64,000 nt of DNA from Solihabitans fulvus (GTDB taxonomy: Bacteria > Actinomycetota > Actinomycetes > Mycobacteriales > Pseudonocardiaceae): positions 1-64,000 of the forward strand of contig NZ_VUOB01000010.1 of assembly GCF_008386585.1 (NCBI RefSeq), given 5' to 3'. Positions 28,084-36,562 of this stretch are shown here, piece after piece. The number at the start of each line of letters is the position of its first letter. Positions within the stretch are counted from its first letter, which is position 1. The position numbers and the translations under genes were made by a program. Under the pieces are notes generated by a model that saw nothing but the letters and a program-made list of their open reading frames with translations, had not been told where the DNA came from and ran no database searches.

Positions 28084-29826
28084 CTACCGACCCGGCACGC
28101 TGAGCACGAGTTCGGTGTTGTGGTCGGCGGCCGCGCCCACCTGCGCGAGGTTCGCGTGCAGGTCGTTGAAGGACAGCTCCCGGTACAGCGAGGCAAGGCC
28201 GCGCGGGGACCGGTCGTCGTAGTCGACCTGGTAAGGGCTGTCGGCCTCGACGAGGGTGGTGAACAGCGAGACCGTGCCGTCGCCGTTGGCCGTGATCTCG
28301 ATGATCCTTGCGTGCTGCGGGAAGTCGACGTGCGAGGCCGTGTTGATCTCCCAGAAGCTTCGCGTCGGCTCGGCGTGCCGGTGCGCGATGATCTCGTTGC
28401 GGTGGGTGTGGCCGTTGACCCAGGCGAGCACGTTCGGGAAGCGCTGCACCAGGTTCACCAGTGTGGCGCCGTCCAGCCGAGGGTCGAGCGGGCGGCGGCG
28501 GTCGGGCAGCAGGTTGCCCATCGTGCCGCTGCTGTGGTGGCTGAACAGCACGAACAGCTCGTCGGTGACCGACTGCCTGACCAGCCCGCCGAACCAGTCG
28601 TAGTAGCGGGAGCTGTTGGCGCGCAACACCTTCTCCAACCAGCTGTACTGGTGCAGGCCGATCGAGCCGTCGGCGAGCCCCGCCAGGGTCGTGGTGTCGA
28701 GGCTGATGCCGGTGACGCCGGGCGCGATCGGGAAGGTGTAGAAGACGTCGACCCCGTCGGCGTTGTTCGCGGTGAACCCGTGGCCGACCGGCCCAGGCCC
28801 GGTGCGCCGGGGATCGAGGTGCTCCCGAACGAACTCGGCGGTACTGAACGGGCGCCGCCGGTCGTCCGGGGTCACCGTGCGGATGACGCCGGCGCCGGAG
28901 GCGAGCACGGCGGCCGCGTCCAGCGCCCTGCTCGGGTCGGTCATGGCGGCGGCGAGCGTGCGGGTCGCGCCGTCGTCCAGGCCGATGATCTTGCGGTCGC
29001 CGGTGTAGAGCGCGTCGACGATCGGGAGCCCGTCCGGCAGCGTGCCGACCACGCTGTCGTCGTGGTTGCCGAAGGTGCAGTACCAGGGGACGCCGAGGCC
29101 GGGGCTCTGGAACTGCCGGATGGCCGCGTCGAGAAGTCCTGGCAGGACGGGGAATCCGGCGGCCTGGTAGCGGTCGTTCCGCGCGGTGTCGGGGTTCCAG
29201 TAGGTGTCGGAGCCTGCGGCCTGCACGCCCTCGTAGCGGGCGGGGTCGCCGGTGTTGGGGGTGATGGCGCCGCCGTTGAGCGCGGTGAGGAACCAGTCGA
29301 GCTCGGCGTGCTCGTGGTTGTCGGTGTTGTCGCCGGTTGTGACGACGAAGTCGAACGGACGCCCGGTGAACGGCCCGCCGGGCAGGCTGTTCACCTTGCG
29401 CACCAAGGCGGACGCGCCGAGCGGCGACAGGGTTTCCTGGGGCCGGAACGCGCCGGCCCCGATCAGCGGGTGCAGGTACTCGAAGCGTGCCGGGCTCTGC
29501 GCGTCGACCACGTGCAGGTCGGTGAACTGCACGAAGGAGGCGAGCGGCGTCCGCCGGTCGTCCCGCGTGCTGCCGGGTGCGGCGAGGTCGGTGCGGACGA
29601 CGAGCGGCCAGCCGGGTCCGGAGGCGAGTCGTCGGTAGCCGGTGACGCCGAGCGGGGTGGCGACGGTGTCGAGGGTGGTGCCGGCGGTGGTCACGGCCCG
29701 CCGCGCGGTGCGCGCCAGGGCGCGGTCCAGCGCCGAGGCGGGGAGGTGCGAGTTGAGCGCCCAGGCCAGCCCGATGCCGGCGGCCCCGGCGGTGCGAAGG
29801 AAGTGACGTCGGTTCAGCGCAGCCAT
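28084..29826 (-). CDS. Tat-exported metallophosphoesterase (PPA1498-like)
   Basis: A 580-residue calcineurin-like phosphoesterase. Twin-arginine signal RRHFLRTAGAAGIGLAWA at the N-terminus predicts export folded. Metal-binding motifs run in order: FTDLHV, TTGDNTDN, GNHDD, SHHSSGT, and NGHTHRNE. The subfamily corresponds to TIGR03767-type proteins; substrate unknown. The ATG at 29826 has GGGAGA eight bases upstream and places the Tat motif at residue 6; upstream in-frame extension would bury it. Divergent from the phosphotransferase gene. Confidence 0.9.
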   Translation of the reverse strand: MAALNRRHFLRTAGAAGIGLAWALNSHLPASALDRALARTARRAVTTAGTTLDTVATPLGVTGYRRLASGPGWPLVVRTDLAAPGSTRDDRRTPLASFVQFTDLHVVDAQSPARFEYLHPLIGAGAFRPQETLSPLGASALVRKVNSLPGGPFTGRPFDFVVTTGDNTDNHEHAELDWFLTALNGGAITPNTGDPARYEGVQAAGSDTYWNPDTARNDRYQAAGFPVLPGLLDAAIRQFQSPGLGVPWYCTFGNHDDSVVGTLPDGLPIVDALYTGDRKIIGLDDGATRTLAAAMTDPSRALDAAAVLASGAGVIRTVTPDDRRRPFSTAEFVREHLDPRRTGPGPVGHGFTANNADGVDVFYTFPIAPGVTGISLDTTTLAGLADGSIGLHQYSWLEKVLRANSSRYYDWFGGLVRQSVTDELFVLFSHHSSGTMGNLLPDRRRPLDPRLDGATLVNLVQRFPNVLAWVNGHTHRNEIIAHRHAEPTRSFWEINTASHVDFPQHARIIEITANGDGTVSLFTTLVEADSPYQVDYDDRSPRGLASLYRELSFNDLHANLAQVGAAADHNTELVLSVPGR

Positions 29827-29934
29827 CAGCTGTCTCCCGAAGGATCGCGTGCCGGTTCCGTCCCGCGCATGAAAGAGTTTCACGATTGACTCGGCGAGTC
29901 CATGAAGCACCGATGAAAACCGCCCAAACACGCC

Positions 29935-29986
29935 GCGCCCCTTCACCGCAGCCCTTCACTGCGCCCCTTCACCACAGCCCTGCACT
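29935..29986 (+). repeat. 26-base direct tandem repeat
   Basis: Two adjacent 26-base units (29935-29960 and 29961-29986) identical at 24 positions, in the gap between divergent genes. Each contains CCCCTTCACC and could be two binding half-sites. Confidence 0.65.
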
Positions 29987-30041
29987 CCCGCGCACCCACC
30001 CGCGATAAACCCGTGGCGACGTCGATGGTCGTCCAGCGATA

Positions 30042-30806
30042 GTGACCGATGTGGAGGACGTGCAGGACGTGGACAAGGTCGAGGTCGTCGTCGCGCATCA
30101 CGAGCGGGCGACCCTGCGCGTCGGCGACGTGTTCCTGAAGATCGACGCTGATCAGGCGCGCACCGACGCCGAGGTCGAGGCGATGGAGCTGGCGCCGATC
30201 CCGACTTCGGAGGTGCTGTGGCGGAAGCCGCCCGTGCTCGCGCTCGCCGCCCTCCCGGGGACGGCACTCGGCCGCCTTGGCGAGCCGTCGACCGCGTCTG
30301 CTGCGGCGTGGGCCGCGGCGGGTGCCGCCGCACGGATGCTGCACGACGCGCCGCTGCCGCCACGGCCCGGTCGGAGCGCCGACGAGCTAGCCGCGCACCT
30401 CGACGACGAGTGCGAGTGGCTCCTCACACATGACGTCCTTCCCGCCGACCTGGTCACGCGCAACCGCGGCATCGCCGAGGCCGCGCTCCGGCCGTGGACA
30501 CCGGTGTTCACGCACGGCGACCTCCAGGTCGCCCACGTGTTCGTCGACGGCGACGAGGTCACCGGCGTGCTCGACTGGTCCGAGGCGGCCCGGGGCGACG
30601 CCATGGCCGACCTCGCCACCCTCACGCTCGGACACGAGGAGCACCTTGCCGACGTCGCCGCCGGCTACGGCACCGACGTCGACCTTGACCTGATCCGCGC
30701 CTGGTGGTCGTTGCGGAGCCTGCTGGGGGTCCGCTGGCTCATCGAGCACGGCTTCGACCCGGCCACGCCAGGCTGCGAGGTCGACGTGCTGAGATCCCAG
30801 CTGTGA
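30042..30806 (+). CDS. Aminoglycoside-phosphotransferase-fold kinase
   Basis: A 254-residue APH-family kinase. The ATP-site GDVFLKID and catalytic loop FTHGDLQVAHVF are visible, followed by GVLDWSEAARGD with the metal-binding Asp. In the Brenner motif HxDxxxxN the final metal-binding Asn is replaced by His (H-G-D-L-Q-V-A-H); this variant occurs in some actinobacterial members, so activity is not excluded. Substrate is unknown; there is no reason to assume drug resistance. Short leader MTDVEDVQDVDKV precedes the fold. Confidence 0.85.
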   Translation: MTDVEDVQDVDKVEVVVAHHERATLRVGDVFLKIDADQARTDAEVEAMELAPIPTSEVLWRKPPVLALAALPGTALGRLGEPSTASAAAWAAAGAAARMLHDAPLPPRPGRSADELAAHLDDECEWLLTHDVLPADLVTRNRGIAEAALRPWTPVFTHGDLQVAHVFVDGDEVTGVLDWSEAARGDAMADLATLTLGHEEHLADVAAGYGTDVDLDLIRAWWSLRSLLGVRWLIEHGFDPATPGCEVDVLRSQL

Positions 30807-30843
30807 CGCCGCCGCAGGCCACGTCAACGACCAGCGAGCCCGC

Positions 30844-31641
30844 TCAGGACTCGTAGCGAACGGTCACCGGCGCGTGGTCGGACCACCGCTCCGCATACGT
30901 CTCCGCTCGCTCCACCGTCCCTGACACGGCCCGCTCGGCCAGGCCCGGAGTGCTCACGTGCAGGTCGATCCGCCAGCCAGAGTCGTTGTCGAACGCCTTG
31001 CCCCGGTAGGACCACCACGAATACGGCCCCGGCCCCTCGGGATGCAGCCGCCGCACCACGTCGACATAGCCGACCTCGTCGAAGACCCGCCCCAGCCAGG
31101 CCCGCTCCTCCGGCAGGAAGCCGGACGACTTCTGGTTGGTCTTCCAGTTCTTCAGGTCCACCTCGCGGTGCGCGATGTTCCAGTCCCCGCACACCAGCAC
31201 CTCGCGACCGTCGGCCGCCGCCTTCTCGCGCAGCTCGGCCAGGTACGGCAGGAACGCGGCCATGAACCGCTCCTTCTCCTCCTGGCGCGGCGTGCCCACG
31301 TCCCCGCTCGGCAGGTACAGGCTCGCCACCACCAGACCGGGCAGCTCCACCTCCGCATACCGCCCGCTGGCGTCGAACTCGGCAACGCCGAAACCGACCC
31401 GCACGGCCTCCGGCGCCTCCCTGGTCAGCAGCGAGACCCCGTTGCGCCCCTTGACCTCGGAGTGCGCGTGCACGACGTGCCAGCCCGCCGGATCGCGCAC
31501 CTCCCCGGGCAGTTGCGCGGGCTCGGCCCTGGTCTCCTGGAGACACACGACGTCGGCCTCGGTGGCGGCGAGCCACTCGACGAAGCCCTTCTTGGCGGCG
31601 GCGCGCAGGCCGTTGACGTTCACGGTCGAGACAGTCAGCAC
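30844..31641 (-). CDS. xth: Exodeoxyribonuclease III / AP endonuclease
   Basis: Mg-dependent 3'-5' exonuclease and AP endonuclease of base excision repair, 265 residues. All catalytic motifs are present: NVNGLRAA, LQET, GDWNIAH, DNDSGWRID and WSDHAPV. Length and order match ExoIII/XthA. Start is the minus-strand ATG-type codon giving MLTVSTVNVNG. It may share a transcript with the small SH3-like gene 50 bases upstream. Confidence 0.95.
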   Translation of the reverse strand: MLTVSTVNVNGLRAAAKKGFVEWLAATEADVVCLQETRAEPAQLPGEVRDPAGWHVVHAHSEVKGRNGVSLLTREAPEAVRVGFGVAEFDASGRYAEVELPGLVVASLYLPSGDVGTPRQEEKERFMAAFLPYLAELREKAAADGREVLVCGDWNIAHREVDLKNWKTNQKSSGFLPEERAWLGRVFDEVGYVDVVRRLHPEGPGPYSWWSYRGKAFDNDSGWRIDLHVSTPGLAERAVSGTVERAETYAERWSDHAPVTVRYES

Positions 31642-31692
31642 GGCGAGCAGCCTAACGGCGCGTCCCGACGGCCCGGCCGCGCGCCCGCAGCG

Positions 31693-32013
31693 TCAGCCGC
31701 AGTTGCTGTCCGAGGTCGGGGAGAGGAAGTCCTGGTGCGCCCACCGACCGTCCGCCAGCATCCGGTAGCCGTTCTGCACGGTCTTCTGCGCCGGGGTCAC
31801 CGTGTCGCGCAGCATCGTGGCCACGATGGGCTGGTCGTCGGCAGGCCCTGACCGGATGTTGAGGATGTCCGCCGTCACCGTCACCTTGCACTGGGTGGTA
31901 TTCGCGACCGTGGACGGCAGCTCGAACCGCTTGCCGCTGTTGGCGTACCAGAGCGCCGCGGCCGCCACCAGCACGCCGACCACGACCAGCTTCCGCGTCG
32001 GAATCCCCAACAT
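31693..32013 (-). CDS. Membrane-anchored SH3b-like protein
   Basis: 106 residues. One N-terminal helix (KLVVVGVLVAAAALWYA) anchors or exports it; the rest resembles a bacterial SH3 domain (VTADILNIRSGPADDQPIVATM is the usual ALNVRSGPS-type opening, and WAHQDFL the closing strand). Two Cys residues, one near each end of the domain, could form a disulfide outside the cell. It likely binds peptidoglycan or a protein partner; function unknown. Confidence 0.8.
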   Translation of the reverse strand: MLGIPTRKLVVVGVLVAAAALWYANSGKRFELPSTVANTTQCKVTVTADILNIRSGPADDQPIVATMLRDTVTPAQKTVQNGYRMLADGRWAHQDFLSPTSDSNCG

Positions 32014-32120
32014 GCCGCACGCTCCCGGTTCCAGCGCCGTTCGGGCCAGTTCTGACCAGGTATAACGCAGTCGGGCTCCGCCCAGCGGCGCGAAGCGGGT
32101 AAACCACCCGCAGGAGACAA

Positions 32121-32162
32121 CGAACGGGCCCGGTCACGACGGAGCGTGACCGGGCCCGTTCG
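32121..32162. terminator. Terminator downstream of icd
   Basis: Perfect 18-bp stem, 32121-32138 with 32145-32162, and a 6-nt loop, lying after icd on the minus strand. Confidence 0.85.
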
Positions 32163-32174
32163 GGTTTCCGAAAG

Positions 32175-32206
32175 CAGATGCCTCCGAGAACAGATGCCTC
32201 CGAGAA
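32175..32206 (+). repeat. Perfect 16-base tandem duplication
   Basis: Two adjacent copies of CAGATGCCTCCGAGAA immediately downstream of the icd stop; a recent slippage event. Confidence 0.8.
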
Positions 32207-32210
32207 CAGG

Positions 32211-33428
32211 TCAGGCCATGGCCTTCTTCAGGTTCTCGTCCAGCGAGCCGAGGAAGTCCTCGGTGGTCTGCCACGGCTGGTCGGGGCTGACCAGCAGCGC
32301 GAGGTCCTTGGTCATCTTGCCGCTCTCGACGGTCTCGATGACGACCCGCTCCAGGGTCTCCGCGAAGGCGGTGACCTCGGGGGTGCCGTCCAGCTTGCCC
32401 CGGTGCTTGAGGCCGCCGGTCCAGGCGTAGATCGACGCGATCGGGTTCGTCGAGGTCGGCTTGCCCTGCTGGTGCTGCCGGTAGTGCCGGGTGACCGTGC
32501 CGTGCGCGGCCTCGGCCTCGACGGTCTTGCCGTCCGGCGTCATCAGCACGGAGGTCATCAGGCCCAGCGAGCCGAAGCCCTGCGCCACGGTGTCGGACTG
32601 CACGTCACCGTCGTAGTTCTTGCACGCCCAGACGTAGCCGCCCTCCCACTTCATCGCGGCGGCGACCATGTCGTCGATCAGGCGGTGCTCGTAGGTCAGA
32701 CCCTTGGCCTCGAACTCGGCCTTGAACTCCGACTCGAAGATCTCCTGGAACACGTCCTTGAACATGCCGTCGTAGGCCTTGAGGATCGTGTTCTTGGTCG
32801 ACATGTAGACCGGGTAGTTGCGCAGCAGGCCGTAGTTCAGCGACGCGCGCGCGAAGTCCTCGATGGACTTCCGGTAGTTGTACATCCCCATGGCGACGCC
32901 GCCGCCCTCGGGGAAGTTCGCGATCTCGAACTCCATCGGCTCGCTGCCGTCGGCCGGGGTGTAGGTCATGGTGACCGTGCCGGGGCCGGGCACCTTGAAG
33001 TCGGTGGCCTTGTACTGGTCGCCGTGCGCGTGACGGCCGATGATGATCGGCTTGGTCCAGCTCGGCACCAGGCGCGGGATGTTCGAGATGATGATCGGCT
33101 CGCGGAAGATCACGCCACCGAGGATGTTGCGGATCGTGCCGTTCGGGCTCCGCCACATCTTCTTCAGGCCGAACTCCTCGACCCGCGCCTCGTCCGGGGT
33201 GATGGTGGCGCACTTCACGCCGACGCCGTGCTTCTTGATGGCGTTGGCGGCGTCGACGGTGACCTGGTCGTCCGTCGCGTCCCGGTGCTCCATGCCCAGG
33301 TCGTAGTACTCGAGGTTGATGTCGAGATACGGGTGGATGAGCCTGTCCTTGATGAACTGCCAGATGATCCGCGTCATCTCGTCGCCGTCGAGTTCGACGA
33401 CGGTGCCCTGAACCTTGATCTTGCCCAT
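32211..33428 (-). CDS. icd: NADP-dependent isocitrate dehydrogenase, dimeric type
   Basis: Oxidatively decarboxylates isocitrate to 2-oxoglutarate. The 405-residue protein is the eukaryote-like homodimeric class: [66 protein letters not shown] and [18 protein letters not shown] are diagnostic. It corresponds to M. tuberculosis icd1 (Rv3339c). GAGAGGAG lies about 12 bases before the ATG. A palindromic operator in the upstream region (33472-33495) suggests control together with the TCA cycle. Confidence 0.97.
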   Translation of the reverse strand: MGKIKVQGTVVELDGDEMTRIIWQFIKDRLIHPYLDINLEYYDLGMEHRDATDDQVTVDAANAIKKHGVGVKCATITPDEARVEEFGLKKMWRSPNGTIRNILGGVIFREPIIISNIPRLVPSWTKPIIIGRHAHGDQYKATDFKVPGPGTVTMTYTPADGSEPMEFEIANFPEGGGVAMGMYNYRKSIEDFARASLNYGLLRNYPVYMSTKNTILKAYDGMFKDVFQEIFESEFKAEFEAKGLTYEHRLIDDMVAAAMKWEGGYVWACKNYDGDVQSDTVAQGFGSLGLMTSVLMTPDGKTVEAEAAHGTVTRHYRQHQQGKPTSTNPIASIYAWTGGLKHRGKLDGTPEVTAFAETLERVVIETVESGKMTKDLALLVSPDQPWQTTEDFLGSLDENLKKAMA

Positions 33429-33471
33429 GGTGGCGGGGTGCTCCTCTCGCGTTCCTGTCGCGCGACCTCGT

Positions 33472-33495
33472 TTAGCGGTACAAGCGTACTGCTAA
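33472..33495. promoter_or_regulatory. AcnR-like palindromic operator upstream of icd
   Basis: TTAGCGGTAC, spacer AAGC, GTACTGCTAA: 10-bp arms with one mismatch. The core CGGTAC-AAGC-GTACTG differs by one base from the CAGNAC-NNNC-GTACTG pattern recalled for the corynebacterial aconitase repressor AcnR. It lies 44 bases before the icd start and should overlap its promoter. Confidence 0.55.
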
Positions 33496-33524
33496 CTCGG
33501 GGTAGCCGGGCGCGGGGTCCCCGA

Positions 33525-33785
33525 TCAGCCCGGGTGCGCGCCGACGGCGTCGCGGATCTGGTCGCCCATACGCTTGGCGCCGGAGCGGGCGCAGTGCGCG
33601 CAGCAGAAGAAACGGCCCTCCACCTCGACGCCGTGACCGACGATCCGGCACCGGCAGTGCTCGCACTCGGGCGCGAGCCGCTGGATGGCGCACTCGAAGC
33701 TGTCGAAGGTGTGCCGACCGCCGCTGACCGTGCGCACCTCGAAGGCCATCCAGTACTCGTTCCCGCACACGTCACAGGTCGCCAT
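33525..33785 (-). CDS. Small zinc-ribbon / metallothionein-like protein
   Basis: An 86-residue Cys-rich protein: CDVC, a lone SFEC, CEHCRC, and CCAHC give up to eleven Cys/His ligands, probably two zinc sites. Close relatives are widespread in actinomycetes as short hypothetical or metallothionein-like proteins (opening MATCDVCGNEYWMAFEV). ATG at 33785 starts directly before the first Cys pair; longer in-frame upstream sequence is not conserved-looking. Role unknown. Confidence 0.8.
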   Translation of the reverse strand: MATCDVCGNEYWMAFEVRTVSGGRHTFDSFECAIQRLAPECEHCRCRIVGHGVEVEGRFFCCAHCARSGAKRMGDQIRDAVGAHPG

Positions 33786-33969
33786 GGGCGAACTCCTTCC
33801 GATCGTCGCATTCGGGTTCACGCATCGGAAAGGGTGCGCCCGGCCCGCCTGACCGGCAACCGGAGCACACCACTGGGCGACGGCGGGATGGGTCGGCCGG
33901 GCGGATAATTCCGCGGGACCCGCCAACACCCAGGACGCCGGCTGTCCCGGCCGGTGGCGACCCCATATC

Positions 33970-35127
33970 GTGTCGGCCCAGGCGCGGGAGATGGGTGGAG
34001 TCGTGCACGGTGTCGACTACTACGAACTACTCGGCGTGGCGCGAACCGCGTCCGACGCGGAGATCAAGTCGGCGTACCGGTCCCTGGTCAAGGTCATGCA
34101 CCCGGACGCGGGCGGCACGTCCGGCACGTTCCGGTTGCTCCAGCAGGCCTACGAGACGCTGAACGATCCGGCCCAACGGGCCGTCTACGACCTGAGCCGC
34201 GCCGCGCCGCCCCAGCCCCCGCAGGCGACCCCGACCGCCCCGGCGCGGCCGAGGCCGAGGCCGCGCGCGACCGGGAAACCGAGCCGCCCCAAGGACTTCG
34301 GCGAGGATCCCAACTTCGTGCCGCCGCAGCCCCGCCTCGACCCGAGCGCCATCTCGTGGTGGCAGAACGTCGACATCAGGCAGCGGGTCCGGCTCGTCCC
34401 GCTCGTCGGGCCCGGCCACCGGCCGTTGCTGGCGGCGCTCGGCGCGGCGCTGGCGCTGGCCGTGCTGCTCCTGGTGGTCGACCTGCCGGTGCCGCTGTTG
34501 GTCGGGGCGCTGGTGCTGCTGGCCGCGGCACTGGTCGCCACGGTGTGGCTCGGCCGCGACTATCTCGCCGCCGTTCGCGAGGACCGGGAGTTCACCACGG
34601 AGTTCGGCGGCCACCCGATCTTCGGCCGGCCGGGCAAGGAGGCCGCGCAGGTGGCCGAGCGGCTGACCGCGAAGCTGCTCGCGCAGTACCTGACGAGGCT
34701 GCCCGGTGTGCGGATCTTCCACGGTCTCGCCTGGCCCGACTCGGTGTTCGCCGACGTGGACCACGCCGTGCTGTGCGGGCAGCGACTGGTGCTGATCGAG
34801 TCGAAGATGTGGCTGCCGGGCCACTACGTCGCCGACGACGAGGGAGCGTTGTGGCGCAACGGTCATCCGTTCCGCGGCGGCGCGGTCCGGCTGCCGGAGG
34901 GCGTGTCGGCGTTCCGGGAGCTGCTGCCGGACGTGGAGGTGCGCGGCGCGGTGCTGATCTATCCGAGCCGGGCCGGCGAGATCACCAGCGGCGAGTCCCC
35001 CGAGGTGCCCGCGCCGCCGATGAGCCCGAGGCAGTTCGTGGAGGAGATCGGTGCGTGGCTGGCCGAGGAGCCCGCGACCGTGGACCGCGAGCTGTTCCGC
35101 CTCGTGCTCGCGCAGGTGGTCTCCTAG
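33970..35127 (+). CDS. J-domain protein with membrane helices and NERD-like domain
   Basis: Residues about 15-75 are a J domain (DYYELLGVARTASDAEIKSAYR, HPD in VMHPDAGG) that would stimulate an Hsp70 ATPase. A Pro/Arg-rich linker follows, then two hydrophobic helices (RPLLAALGAALALAVLLLVV and PLLVGALVLLAAALVATVWL). The C-terminal half resembles a NERD nuclease-related domain: VFADVDHAVLCGQRLVLIESKMW gives the D-x-D and E-S-K pattern. The combination suggests a membrane-tethered DnaJ protein acting on nucleic acid or a tethered client. Start uncertain: GTG 33970, ATG 33991 and GTG 34003 are all in frame. Confidence 0.8.
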   Translation: MSAQAREMGGVVHGVDYYELLGVARTASDAEIKSAYRSLVKVMHPDAGGTSGTFRLLQQAYETLNDPAQRAVYDLSRAAPPQPPQATPTAPARPRPRPRATGKPSRPKDFGEDPNFVPPQPRLDPSAISWWQNVDIRQRVRLVPLVGPGHRPLLAALGAALALAVLLLVVDLPVPLLVGALVLLAAALVATVWLGRDYLAAVREDREFTTEFGGHPIFGRPGKEAAQVAERLTAKLLAQYLTRLPGVRIFHGLAWPDSVFADVDHAVLCGQRLVLIESKMWLPGHYVADDEGALWRNGHPFRGGAVRLPEGVSAFRELLPDVEVRGAVLIYPSRAGEITSGESPEVPAPPMSPRQFVEEIGAWLAEEPATVDRELFRLVLAQVVS

Positions 35128-35753
35128 CCGGCCTGGGTTCGCCGTTCGTTGCGGCGCACGGCCAGCACTGCGGCGAGGTAGCCGAGGTCGACCGCCAGGA
35201 TCGACAGGTAGAGCAGCGGCAGCAGCCGCGAGCCGGCGTAGCCGGTGCCGTAGAAGTAGAAGGCGGCCGAGGCGCACGCCGTGCCGAGCAGCTTGGCCGC
35301 CGCGATGGCCGGCGACTGGCCGCGCAGCGAGCGCCGGCTGAGCAGCATCGCGAGGAACAGCCCGGACATCAACAGGTTCTGCCCGAAGGCGGCGTAGGTG
35401 CCCTGGCCGGCGTTGAGCTCGTCGGACACGAACAGGACGCCGAGGTACGCGGTGACCAGGGTGAACAGGAAGCCGCCGTAGAAGACGGCCTTGGGCACCC
35501 CGGCGAACTCGCGCGGCCCGAACCGCAGGACGGTGAAGGCGATGACGAGGTCGAGGGCGAGCCAGACGAGATTGACCACCTCCTGGACGCCGTTCGCCGG
35601 CCGGACCACCGCGAACAGGAACTCCCAGCTGAGGTTCGCGCACAGGGCCACGACCGGCATGCCGTAGCTGCGGTCGGCGAGGCCGCGCCGGATGACCAGC
35701 AGGTAGGTCAGGGTCCAGAAGACCCCCGACGCCAGCATGAAGGCCGCGTACAC
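35124..35753 (-). CDS. Seven-helix membrane protein, terpene-cyclase-like (PaxB/Pyr4-type)
   Basis: A 209-residue protein with about seven membrane helices. It contains ALCANLSWEFLFAVV near residue 40, matching the N-x-x-W-E motif of membrane-type terpene cyclases such as fungal Pyr4/PaxB, and a late Asp in helix 7 (LYLSILAVDLGYLAAV), the second essential acidic position of that family. Bacterial relatives exist in actinomycetes. No prenyltransferase or other terpene gene is next to it, so the substrate is unknown and a non-enzymatic role is possible. It overlaps the end of the J-domain gene by four bases on the opposite strand. Confidence 0.7.
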   Translation of the reverse strand: MYAAFMLASGVFWTLTYLLVIRRGLADRSYGMPVVALCANLSWEFLFAVVRPANGVQEVVNLVWLALDLVIAFTVLRFGPREFAGVPKAVFYGGFLFTLVTAYLGVLFVSDELNAGQGTYAAFGQNLLMSGLFLAMLLSRRSLRGQSPAIAAAKLLGTACASAAFYFYGTGYAGSRLLPLLYLSILAVDLGYLAAVLAVRRNERRTQAG

Positions 35754-35839
35754 GGTTGCCCCCCGTTGTCCGTTTCGGCTATGTGGCCAGTCACGGTACT
35801 GATCACGCGGGCCGCGGCGCGAGATGCCACCATTGCCCC

Positions 35840-36421
35840 ATGACCCGCACGCTGTGCCTGGCGCAGGAGCCGGAGGCGGACGCGCTGCTGTCCGCGAGCC
35901 CGCTTGCCGTGCTGTTCGGCATGATGCTGGACCAGCAGATTCCGATGGAGAAGGCGTTCAAGGGGCCGAAGGTGATCGCCGACCGGCTCGGGACACTGGA
36001 CGTGCATCGCATCGCGGAGATGGATCCCGAGGAGTTCGCCGCCATCGCGTCGACGCCGCCGGCCATCCACCGCTTTCCCGGCTCGATGGCGAAGCGGCTC
36101 CAGGAGCTGAGCCGGTTCCTGGTCGAGCACTACGACGGCGATGTCGAGGCCGTCTGGACGGCCGGCCGCCCCAAGCCGAACGGCGCTGAGGTGCTCAGGC
36201 GGCTCAAGGAGCTGCCGGGCTTCGGCGACCAGAAGGCCCGGATCTTCCTTGCCCTGCTCGGCAAGCAGCTCGGCGTCCGCCCGACGGGCTGGCGCGAGGC
36301 TGCGGGCGCGTACGGCGAGGCGAAGTCGCGCCGCAGCGTCGCCGACGTGATCGACGGCAAGACGCTCGCCGAGGTGCGCGACTTCAAGAAGGCCGTCAAG
36401 GCCGCCGCGAAGAACGGCTGA
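35840..36421 (+). CDS. HhH-GPD-type base-excision repair protein
   Basis: A 193-residue helix-hairpin-helix protein related to DNA glycosylases. LFGMMLDQQIPMEKAF (the Q-Q-x-x-x-x-x-A-F entry), then LKELPGFGDQKARIFLALLG as the HhH motif. The usual catalytic Asp/Lys region is not clear, so catalysis is uncertain. ATG at 35840 gives MTRTLCLAQEPEAD; the upstream in-frame segment is not conserved-looking. Confidence 0.85.
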   Translation: MTRTLCLAQEPEADALLSASPLAVLFGMMLDQQIPMEKAFKGPKVIADRLGTLDVHRIAEMDPEEFAAIASTPPAIHRFPGSMAKRLQELSRFLVEHYDGDVEAVWTAGRPKPNGAEVLRRLKELPGFGDQKARIFLALLGKQLGVRPTGWREAAGAYGEAKSRRSVADVIDGKTLAEVRDFKKAVKAAAKNG

Positions 36422-36562
36422 CGCCGGGGCGCGCGACCGCGGACACGCGCCTCGCCGGGACGGCTGGCTCGGCTGCGGACCGGTCGCCCGGCATGGCTGG
36501 CACGGACGGGCCGGTCGCCCTCGGCGGGCCGTGCGGACGGAACGCCGAGGGCGACCGGCAGG

